64,000 bases of DNA from Biscogniauxia marginata. Lineage: Eukaryota; Ascomycota; Sordariomycetes; Xylariales; Xylariaceae. Both the position numbers and the translations under genes were made by a program. The DNA lies in the NCBI GenBank assembly GCA_022695795.1, contig MU404063.1, forward strand, positions 372,001-436,000, in the 5' to 3' direction. The notes under the pieces are model-generated. The model was not told where the DNA came from, made no database searches, and saw only the letters and a list, made by a program, of their open reading frames with translations. Positions 13,181 through 23,241 of the stretch are shown here, piece after piece. Within the stretch, counting starts at the first letter, position 1, and every line of letters starts with the position of its first letter.

Positions 13181-15100
13181 TTCCTCATGCTATGCAGAGG
13201 ATATGGGAGTGGAATTATAAACAATTTAATGCGCCTTGTTCCTTAGTTCCGAATGAGGTTATACTGACCTTTTCCCATAGTCCCCTTGTGCGGCATCGGC
13301 TATATCTTATAACGTCCAGTCGCAAACCTACGATAACTGTCCTGAGGCAGTGACCGAACTGCAGTCGTGTGTTTGCACCAAGAACAATAACTTCGCGTCA
13401 ATATCAACAGAAATTTCACGATCAGTCAGCTATGGATGCGGGTCAACTGCGTCGGATGACCAGGCTAGTGCAGCCAGCGTGTTTAATGCATACTGCGATA
13501 AGGAGTCGATCACAGCCTTCCCAAAGCCGGAAAATACAGTGGCGCAGTACATCACGGACCTTCCAGCATGGGAAAAACTTGCGTATTGTGCTGGAAGTGG
13601 GCTTTCGGAGGTTGTCCAGTGAGTTTATTTCTCAGGCCACGTCCCTCATGTAATAGGGTCTTGGATATGCTAATACTCCCCCTTAGGAGCATGGTACGCC
13701 TGATAGGAAGCATATTCTCATATTCTTGCCTAACTCTTAACTCTAGACATGGGACCTTTGTCCGGCGGATCCAAGCTTGCTTGCGACGTGTGTGTGCAGC
13801 AAGAACCAGAACTCGCTGCGCGTTAGTCAGGGGATCAACACGTCAGTGAAATACGCATGTTCGTCTCACACCGTCGATATAGAGTCAGCGCAAGCGGTCT
13901 TCGCCGGCTACTGTGGGTTGGCCAACGGGACTAGTTCGTTCCCTGAGACGTCAACCCCCCCTGGAGATAGTGAGTACCTCTGCTGTGGGGACTATTTTGA
14001 CCGAGACACTGATTAAAGACACTTAAGTGACATATTATATCACTGCGCTTCCCGAATACAGTTCGTTAGCTCCTTGCGCACAATCTGCTGTGTCCTTTGG
14101 TGTCTTGAGTGTAAGTCGTAACCTCGAAATCGAATTACGTGGGTCTAATCACTATCGACATCCCAGCACACGCATGGTCTATGCCCTGAGGACCCTCAAG
14201 CATTGGCTTCGTGCGCTTGCCTAAGGGATGACATGACTAGCCTTGTTACGAGCATGATCACTTCAGATGCCAAGTTTTATTGCGACTCTACTGCATCCGA
14301 GGACGTTAGCTCGGCCCTGAGTGTCTATGATGTCTATTGCAGCGCTGCCAGGGGACAAGTGACACCTTCTGGAGTCACTGAATCTAGTAAGCCCATTATT
14401 AACCTTCTAGATATCTTTGAACATTTAAGTCCTAACTATGAGAGTAGTCGGCGAAGCGAGTGCTACCGGAAAGAGTGGTAGCACGGGGGCAACGAGAACT
14501 GGAAGTTCTGGTTCTAGTACTTCACACGGAAGCTCCAACTCTAACGGTGGATCATCAGAGTCGACATCGACTACTACAAATGTCAGAACCATCGTTGGAG
14601 CAGTGATAGGTGTCGTAGCTGGACTCGTACTTATTGGTTTGGCTGCATTCGTCTTCTGGCGTCGTTCCCAACGAGCAAAGAACCGAAGTCAATCTAACAT
14701 CATGCCTGGTGGTCCTGAGAGCGGTGGAGCCGACAAGCCAGAACTGGAAAACACTACAGTCAGCCAAGCGCCAGGGGCCAGCCCAAGTCTGAGCACCTTG
14801 AAACCTCAAGACGCTCCCCGGACTAACAACGTATCTCCGGTATCTAGACACAGTTCACCTTACACCTCGGAACTTCAGGGGCACAGTTCATACGCTCAGA
14901 TGTCAGAACTACACAACGATAATATCTACGCGCGAACTTCAGAGCTTCAGGGACAGAATGTGTACTCGCAGCAGTTACCGCAGGAGGCTCACGGTCAGTC
15001 GGTATCTGAGCTTCATGGTATGGGTTGGCAGGCTGGGCCCATCGCCCAGTTTCACGAGATGGATGGGACAACTGGTGGCCGCCCTCAACCACAGAGATGA
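13181..15100 (+). CDS. modular cysteine-rich single-pass surface protein, possibly disrupted
   Basis: Assembled exons: an uncertain first exon ending near 13252, then 13320 to about 13618, 13747-13969, 14028-14110, 14167-14386 and 14448-15100. Three copies of a module of about 100 aa are visible, with a core CP..P..L.SC.C, then V-x-Y-x-C-x-ST and a closing YC, separated by a Y.T.LP....L..CA linker. A Ser/Thr/Gly-rich stalk, one TM helix (TIVGAVIGVVAGLVLIGLAA) and a cytosolic tail with repeated SEL(Q/H)G boxes follow. This layout fits a fungal cell-wall or membrane sensor-like protein; I know no defined function. Exons 3-6 splice cleanly with in-phase junctions. The junction between modules 1 and 2 does not: the strong GTGAGT donor at 13619 leaves the wrong phase, and a TGA lies at 13620. 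The N-terminal exon and signal peptide are not convincingly found. It is either a damaged gene or one with unusual splicing. The coordinates are approximate at the 5' end. Confidence 0.55.
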
Positions 15101-16610
15101 CGATTATGAGGAGAAGTTGCAAAGAAATTAGGAGTAAGATTGAGTTCTGCAGAAGTCCATTTCTATTCCTACTTTATCAACCAATTTACTTCCCAGGATT
15201 AATATCACAATGTATGCCCTAGGCAGATGTCAAAACACCCCAGAGTGAAGCAAACGAAACGGAGCTTATAATAGAGGCTAAATGGTAGTTCAAGGGCAGA
15301 CTATAGGAGAGACCAGCTCAGTAACAACTCCACGCGTAAAAGAAAATTGGATATAAAAAACCCTACAACTATCGGCGATGGCGGCAAGAAACCGACTGAA
15401 ACTGATTTATTACAAGTCTCACGGTAGAGGTAGAAGTACACAGGAGTTCTTCGAATATGGATGTGATTATGAAATCATGATGGCACACATGTACACAAAT
15501 GGCCTAAAGCTATTTTAGAAAGTCGTCTATACCATGTATAAGTTTAACGATGAGTCATGGAAGATTTCATTAATTGTATTCATTAATTGTTTTGTCAGTC
15601 TTTTGTCCCCCCTCCCCTGGGTATCCAATTTGGCGAGTTCGTGATGTTTAGCCAGCTAACAATCATTCAGACATTTGTAAGAACCATAGTACTCATCCCT
15701 TCCCAACGTCGTAATCCAAGACGATGATTTTGACATTAATAATTTGAATGCCGTAACTGAGCAGTGCTATGCCGGTGAGGGTAATGTTCTGGAGATCGAT
15801 GACTGACCGAAGTATCAAACCGAACAACACTGTCCCAGAAATTCCCAAGGGCGCTAAGAGAGGTTTTCTCGCTCCTCGGAGCCGAAATATACACCGAGTC
15901 TATTTTAATATTTTATTTCACGACTCAACACGTCGTTCATTTTGGCTAACACGTCCCTTCTTACTAGCCAAGTAGCTCATTTGTTGTCCCCAAGTGGTTC
16001 ATAAGTTAGGGTCTACCAGCACGATCGAATGCAATATTTGCCCGAAGTCAGCCTTGGGTAAGCTCTAGGGTATAATGTTCTAATTCGAGATTTTCCACAC
16101 GGAAAGCCATGCCCTGCCTAGTCCACCCAGCCTATTGCCTGCAGGTGTCTGTGGCAAGACAAACAGACTGTTTGTATAGCAGCAATGCTCACTTCGAATA
16201 AATCGACAGTAAGAAAAGACTCCTAGGAGGCAAGGTAGTCCCATGATTACCTAGCTATGGTATATTTAGAAGAGGCATAGACTACCAGCGGCCCCTTTAC
16301 AAGATAATCGGTCCGTTCCTGGGGAAGATCTGTAAAAATGCACTTGGGAAGCTGATGGCCGCCGTGAATCATAGGCTGGCGTCCCATTACTCGGAGATCC
16401 CCTCTTAGTAATTAATAGCGGCTACCGCTTGGCGGGCTACAAATGGTAAATCGAGAGACACCACAGATGGTCGATTTCTCACGATCTCTTATCTTAATTA
16501 AGCATGTTCGCCATTGAGAGTCAGCATGTCAAGCATCGCTCTCCCCGCAAACAGGATTACGGCGGAATGTCATCCTGCAGGCAAAGTTTACGTCTGTAAG
16601 TATTACCTAT

Positions 16611-16663
16611 CTGACTGACTGACTGACTGACTGGTTGATTGACCGATCGACCGACCGACTGAC
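16611..16663. repeat. (CTGA)n microsatellite with decayed GACC/GATC extension
   Basis: About six perfect CTGA units run to 16634, followed by imperfect GATT/GACC/GATC/GACT units to about 16663. Confidence 0.9.
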
Positions 16664-19600
16664 AACCCGGAAAGCCCGACCTCGGTAACGGTAACGGAAA
16701 GGTGCTCAAATTGCTGCTGCCAATGCAGCTCCGGCTGCAGAGGTTGCGCGCGGTCTGCCGAGGCATACATGCATACAATGGGGATATGCATTCACGCAAA
16801 AGAAAGCAAGCCACCCGTTCCCCAGATTCAGGAGCCTCGGATGGACAAGAAAGAAAGAAGGTTGCCTAATGTAGGAGTTGGGGGGAAGGGAAAAATGCGC
16901 ATGGAAAAGCTGCATGGAAATGTTACCTTTTGGGGACATAACAAGATTGGTTCGACGACGGCTTCGCCGCACTGCAGCTCCTTCGGGGATTTCCCTACCA
17001 AGGTTAAGCAGCTAGGGATGAGCCTTTAGTCGGTGCAGGGTATGTCTCAAAAAACGGCCTTTCTAATACAAACTCAAATTCTCATACAGGCAACCTTGCA
17101 AGGCATTCTAGGTATTCTGTCGGGGTGGGCAGTGCTCGTTACTAAAAGCCAATCATCATCACTTTCAACTTAGGAAGGTCATGCAGGCAGACTTGAGCGT
17201 GAAGAGCGGTCAACAGTACTGTATACTATACTTGAGTTGTCTTCTGGGCATTACCACAGATGGATTATTGAATAAATCACTCAATTACCAAATGCGGATA
17301 AATCTGGCATTACGATGGTTCTTTTGCGATGACTAGGGGTTCTCAAGTCAACTGGCTGACTCAGCCACCACCGGCTCTGATGCAAGATAGTATGCAAGAT
17401 AGAAATTTGTATACTAAGCTGCTTAAGGCCCGACAGAGCTTTCAAGGTTGCCGAATATTAGTCACACTTCGCAGACTCTCGGGCTTCTTGCTTGTCAGCA
17501 TCCCGTCCAGCCCGTCCCACTCCGATCCACTCCGATGCCACTCTCCGACCGTTCCCCATATAACAAATACCGACTTGGCTTATACAAATTATCTCCTATA
17601 CACCTACGGGATCTTGAAAATAACGTCAGTTTTGAGACACATATGTAAACCTGGAGCCAATCAAGGCAGAAGAAATATAATGCATGAATGTATTGATGGG
17701 TTAGGGGATTTCCATCTTTATTCAGTTGCTTTTTAGCTACCTAAGCTTTATTGGTAGATAGTGCGGCGAAGTTTATACTAGCCTTGTAAGTCGGTTCGGC
17801 GAATGAGCCCGTCTTCAGCCACTAGGCTATGTTCACGAGAAGCCTTCATAAACTCTTCAAAACGAGAACGAGTCTCCATCGCTATCGCTCCCGATATCAA
17901 CTGTCGAATGCTAGCTCGAATGCGAAGTGCTTAGCTAGTAGGCGCAATGTTGAGTCACTCTGGAATCACTCTGGAATATACTTTTTCGTACGATGTGACC
18001 TCGAGCTGTGGTGGCTATTTACTGGCCGCTGTGATAAGATCTCAGTTATGGCGCAGCCAAATTCGCAACGAACACATGGGCAGAGCGTATTCGGTTTTGT
18101 GTAGTGCCCATTAATTCAGGCCACTTGGCCGCGCATCGCCCACTTGTAATAACTGTCTGAAGGTTTATTGCATAATAGACCCCCGTGTCGTCAATTATGA
18201 TCTATACGATAAACAGCCTCTACCAATCAAATTACACCCCTTGTCAGGTTTACTAAGAACCAGCTAAACGGCTAAAGTAACGCCGCATCGCGAAGTATTC
18301 GCGAGCCATCGCGCTTAAGTGTCCAACAAGTGAGCCAATAGGTTAGAGTGCGAAGCCAAGCCTGAATACATATATAATCGTTTCTTCGGTGCCATATATC
18401 GAAGCGAAGCGATTTCAGAATATCTTAAAACGACATGTTTAGTAGTGACCGGGGGCTTAAATACGTACCCTACCTACCTAATCAATCCCATCCCGTCAAC
18501 CTGTACTCTTTGGGAGCGGCTGAGAGGAAAAATAAAGAAAATATGGACGGGATCCAAATCCCCCCTTACATACGCGCTTGGCTACAGCCCCCCTACAGAG
18601 ACCCCAAACCTTGCGCCTCGTCGACCAATCTGGTTCCTCCGTCAGACTCTACAGACACGCGACGGCGCCTGTTGGACCCTTCTACCTAGCTATAGGGAGT
18701 TTCCCCTTGGAGCGACAAGTCTTCCTACGTCCTCACCTTACCCTAGACAGATGCCGCAATTAGTAATAGTCTTCTGCTCGTAGGTAGGGGCATGGCTGAG
18801 CATAGCAGAGCAACCTCGGGATGGCGAAGTACTCAGAGCGCGCGTTGCTTTGCCCAGAGAGCGCGAAGGATCCCGAAGAAAGAAGGAAGGAAGAGCGAGC
18901 GATAGGTTCCTCCTCGGATACGCGGAATGGAATTAAGATCGATCGCACGCGTTTTCCTCGATCGGAGAAGATTCTTATCACTATTGTTTAAGTGCCTGGC
19001 TCAGCAGAGCTGTGATAATTGGCGGTTTAAGACGCAAGACACCAACCTGGTCGGTCACTTGTGACTGCGGACGACCATTTGCCTCGGCTCTCACTGCAAT
19101 GGTCCTCATATACGCGTATTCCTCTTTATTACTCATATTACCTATATTCCTCCCTTATCTACCTCCTAGACAAAATTTTCTCCTCGTGCCCTGCATCCTC
19201 CCAATTTAGGATCCTAACATGCGAGCGGTCGACGCGCATGTAAGACGGGGGCGGGAGTAAAACAAAGATATCACGGGCGCAGAGTCAAAGCGCAAATGGA
19301 TCATTCACTCCACGCATCAACTACATTAAGAAGCCTGCTGTGCGATATCGTCACGTTTCCTTCTTTTAGGGATAGCTACCAAACTTACACCGTTGGCTAG
19401 ATTTCAAGTTACCCTGTTGTGCCCGAGAGGCGCGGTTGCGGATACTACCTATACAACATGAAGATACCACATGCGATTTTCTCAATCCGATAAATCCACT
19501 CGGAAGTATAAAGAACTAAGTTTCTAAGACTCCTCTATTTCTAATTGCCAAGTTCCACAGGAGCGGCTCCTTACCGAAGAGTGAGAAGATGCAATTGGGG

Positions 19601-20818
19601 GCATTCCTTATATACGCATATATCGAAAGTGCGGCTGAATGCATACGAGTAAAAATAATAGATGTAGCCTACGGATGGATCATTTCCTGCTAATTCTGGG
19701 GTGCGTCGGGAAGATGTAAGAACTTAATTGAGTCTAATAATAAAATAATCAATACATAAGGTAGGTTTAAGTACGTTGATATCGGTGTTGGAATTTGTAA
19801 GGCGCATAAGAAAAGAAGAAAGATGTAGTCAGCACTTGAAGCTTAACCCATCCCAATATGGGAACAACCGCCCCCTAGAAAAGATGTTTTCTGCATCTAT
19901 TATTGGAAAAGAAACAACAGATCAATGCTTTTTTATTATTAACCTTTTTAATTTGCCTCTTCTTACTGAATCTTTCTCACATCTTTTTTATCTATCGGGT
20001 GTTGAATTGAAATCCGTCGGTATGGAGACAAAATAAGGCGCAGCAAGGCGGGTAGTAAAAGTAATAAAAGGATTAACTGGAATGCGAAGACAACACAGGT
20101 AGCTCCACAATGTCTACCAAATTAGTGCGATTAAGCCGGGGAAATGACAAGGTGGAATAGTAATGCAAAGAGTACAGTCTATCTACCGTTCTGCAGGGAG
20201 GAGAATACAATGTCAGCAAGCACTCATGCGCATTTAAAGTAGCTACCCAAGCTAATATCTACGCATAAACGCAACTGACCTCAGCCAGTATTATGGAAGA
20301 AAATGATCAGGGGACCAAGTAAACCAACCAAAGAATAAAGCAATGGTGTTCCGTCGAAGTTTCGAATGGTTGGGTGAACAAAACAACAACAGACTGCTTT
20401 GCTGACAAGCTTATTAGTATATCCCTAATCCTAATTATCCTCACATCCACATCTCAAACAGAAGAGATGTCAAGCTCGCTACCCCGTATAGGCAATGATG
20501 CGATCGATATACCTACCTAGTCAGTCGGAAAGCGGCAAACCAGTCTATGAATTATGTGCACAGGCCGCAAAGCACACCAACCACGAGAGATCTTCTTCAG
20601 ATCTCTCCGGATCTGATCTGCGCCAAGGGAAAAGAAAAAAAGGGTTAGGTACGGATTATGTAATATAGATATCATGTTTACAGAGGTTTCGTTAATAAAA
20701 CACCTGACGCATCCACCTACCTTTTATTAATATAGAAATATGTTGTAGGTAATTACCTAGGTAGTTTGTAATAAAAGAAAGAAATAAGAATTTCATAGAA
20801 GTTGAACATTTAAGCTAT

Positions 20819-20836
20819 AAAGAGAGAGAGAGAGAA
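20819..20836. repeat. (AG)n microsatellite
   Basis: An uninterrupted AG dinucleotide run of about eight units. Confidence 0.85.
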
Positions 20837-21854
20837 CAGATAATGACATTACATAAGCGTAAGGGTCTTGAAGATCCTCAAGTCATGAAAGCTATCGTTT
20901 CACTTACTACGGACGTATGTACCTACGTATACCCGTATACCCGTATCCACAAGGATTGTCATCACCAAACACGAGCATCAATCTGCCTCGCCATGTCATT
21001 CAATCATTCATTCAATTCAATTCATCACTCACTAGTCTTCAGATTGCTACATACTTGTTCTTCTTTACCTCACAAGTGGAGAAATTTTGCACACCGACTT
21101 TTTCACAATTCCGCAAGAACAAACGGTTTCTGATCATAAGAGGTAGGTAGGTAGTTAGGAAGATATAAAGGATTTTCATTTCTGTTGTATTCTTTTCTTG
21201 TTTCATGGTCCCTTGTCATGCCTAATCGTCGTGTGCTAAACGTACCATGATACCTAGACCTAGTCCACCATTTTTGCTCCCTCCCTGGTTCAAAACACCC
21301 CCATCCTTTCCATCCATCCATGCGTTGTTCCGACGCAAAACCCATTACCAAATTGACCATTAGTGTGAATGAAAACAAAAACTGAAAGGAAACAAAAAGA
21401 CATGTCGCGAGACAGACATGATGATGATAAAAAAGAAGATGGGGGGGGGAATCCATCACCCCCTTTCTTCTCTAATGTATCGAAAGTAAAACGAAACAGA
21501 GATGAGTTCAGTTCAGTAAACTCATGTCGCGTCATGGGAGTAGAATAAACAAATAGAATTGGTGGACTCTTCATCTTTTTGTTAAAACCCATGATTTCCC
21601 TCCTTACTCCAAAAAACATTTCCCAAAGAATCGCGAGAGTGCCAGCCGGCCCCCACAAACGCACTCCTACGCCACAGACCCTTGTGCCTTTGCTTTGACC
21701 ATAGTTTAAAATACGAGGCGCCCCGCTGAACTCCTTGCTAAATGATGACGATGACGTTGATGTTGATGCTGACGATGATGCTAAAATGCCCCGAAAAGAC
21801 AGCTGACAAATGAAAAACAAAAAGAAGCGATTTCGGTAATGAGGTAAACAAAAT

Positions 21855-23030
21855 TCATGAATGCATGACACCGCCGAACATGCGTCCCCACATGCCGCGA
21901 CCCGTGGTCCGGGCGCGCTTCGCTCTGGTGCTTCCGTCCTGCAGCTCGCGGAGCTCATCGGCGCTGATCTCGTATGGCAGCAGCTGCTTGCCCTCCTTGC
22001 GATAGAAACCCTTGGAGGCCGCGGTCGCAGCTGGCTGTGGCATCTCGAGCATGACCTCCACGGGGGACTCGTACAGGGAGCCGTCCACGTAGGTGACGTA
22101 AGAGGGCTCAAGCTCCGGGTCCGAGAGGGGCGTCGAAGAGCGCGAGTGCTGACGGGACGATAGCGATGATGCATACGAGGAACTGCTGCTGCTGCTGGCC
22201 GAGGAGCCGTAGCTGTAAGCCAGTCCGGGTGGAGTCGACATATCCTGCACCACGCGAATCGATTCGGTTGGCGGCGACGGCAGTCGGTGCCGCGATCGCG
22301 ATCTCGAACCGTCCCGCGACGTCGGCGGGGTCGGAAAGCGTTGGGCCTCAGCCCAGACACGGGCCTGAGCGGCCTCTTCCTCCCTCTGCTTCTTACGTTG
22401 CATGCGGCGTGCGTGCTTGGCCTCAAGGTCATCACGAATCGGCGCCAGGAACGGGTCCAGTTCCCGGTACAAGTCCTGCTCGGTTATCCGTAGATCCCAA
22501 TCCAGCAAAAACAGCAGCTGCTTCTCCATCAGGTTGACCTCTGTCCGACTGAATCCGAAGCTGTGGCTTTCGGAGTTAATGTGGCTGTAGTTCGCCCAGT
22601 GCTTGTTCTTGGGCGAGCTGTCGTTAAGGTACTTGGCGGATAGGATGAGCGCCGCCAAGAAGATGCGGTGCGTTGTACACCGTAGGCCCTTGGCCATGGG
22701 CTGGAGCCGCGACTTTAATCGTGTGAGGTAGACTAGCGTCGACATCAGGGTGGGGACCTGCACATTAGATGAGACGACCAGTTGGGTGATGAACTCCTCC
22801 AGGGTTGGCAAGCTGCTATCGTCACATCGGATGGCCTTTGGCGAGGGTGTCCGCGGTGGAGACGGATATTGCGTCTTGTTCTGGGTCGGCGGCGGCATCA
22901 TGTTCGGGTCACATTGGATAACATCGCACGCGGCCCTTGCGAGGTGTGAGATCATGGCGGCGTTGACGGGCATGTAAACAAACTGCTCAAGCGCAGCAGC
23001 GTTAAGGTCATTCCTCGATATGGAAGACAT
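21855..23030 (-). CDS. Pho85-type (PCL) cyclin
   Basis: A single exon encodes 391 aa. A cyclin box of the PHO80/PCL type spans about residues 70-200: the segment TLEEFITQLV, then VPTLMSTLVYLTRLKSRL, GLRCTTHRIFLAALILSAKYLND, the KNKHWANY signature and FSRTEVNLMEKQLLFLLDWDLRI, all close to fungal G1 PCL cyclins. The N-terminal MSSISRNDLNAAALEQFVY block is also typical of this group. The C-terminal half is charged and Ser-rich, with an RSRSRH-type patch, and is likely disordered. Family knowledge: PCL cyclins activate the Pho85 kinase to link nutrient state, morphogenesis and G1 progression. I chose the ATG at 23030, which has A at -3 and starts the conserved N-terminus. An in-frame ATG at 23129 would add 33 Thr/Ser-rich residues that do not look conserved. 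A minus-strand uORF (23241-23008) overlaps the start codon in another frame. Confidence 0.93.
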   Translation of the reverse strand: MSSISRNDLNAAALEQFVYMPVNAAMISHLARAACDVIQCDPNMMPPPTQNKTQYPSPPRTPSPKAIRCDDSSLPTLEEFITQLVVSSNVQVPTLMSTLVYLTRLKSRLQPMAKGLRCTTHRIFLAALILSAKYLNDSSPKNKHWANYSHINSESHSFGFSRTEVNLMEKQLLFLLDWDLRITEQDLYRELDPFLAPIRDDLEAKHARRMQRKKQREEEAAQARVWAEAQRFPTPPTSRDGSRSRSRHRLPSPPTESIRVVQDMSTPPGLAYSYGSSASSSSSSSYASSLSSRQHSRSSTPLSDPELEPSYVTYVDGSLYESPVEVMLEMPQPAATAASKGFYRKEGKQLLPYEISADELRELQDGSTRAKRARTTGRGMWGRMFGGVMHS

Positions 23031-23241
23031 GTTGTATGTGTATCTTATGTAAGTGAGAGTTGTTACGTAAGACGATGTTGATGTCGATGTCGGTGTCGGT
23101 GTCAGCGTCGAAGTGATGGCCAACTCCAACGACGATGATGTATATATTCCGGGCGAATACGGAATATAAAGAAAAGGCCAAAGGCACTGGATCCGGGGGA
23201 ACAGTAATGGAGGGATGGACAGTTGGTAATATATCGGCCAA
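23008..23241 (-). promoter_or_regulatory. candidate upstream ORF overlapping the cyclin start codon
   Basis: An ATG at 23241 opens a 77-codon frame that ends at 23008, 22 nt beyond the cyclin ATG, in a different frame. If it is in the mRNA leader, it would lower initiation at the cyclin start. Presence in the transcript is inferred, not shown. Confidence 0.35.

Larger units (their letters stand above)
15101..21854. other. 6.7-kb gene-poor region
   Basis: No frame here carries a recognisable domain, a believable exon chain or coding-like composition; plus- and minus-strand frames are all short. It contains a (CTGA)n microsatellite at 16611-16634 that decays into GACC/GACT units, a (GA)n run near 20820-20835, and AGGTAGGT/ACCTACC tracts near 20511, 20745 and 21141. 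The part nearest 21854 is probably the 3' UTR of the PCL cyclin gene. Confidence 0.45.

Noticed and set aside
21290..22435. 381-codon minus-strand frame overlapping the cyclin C-terminus
   Set aside because: It is an Arg/Ser/Pro-rich shadow; the overlapping frame has the PCL cyclin box.
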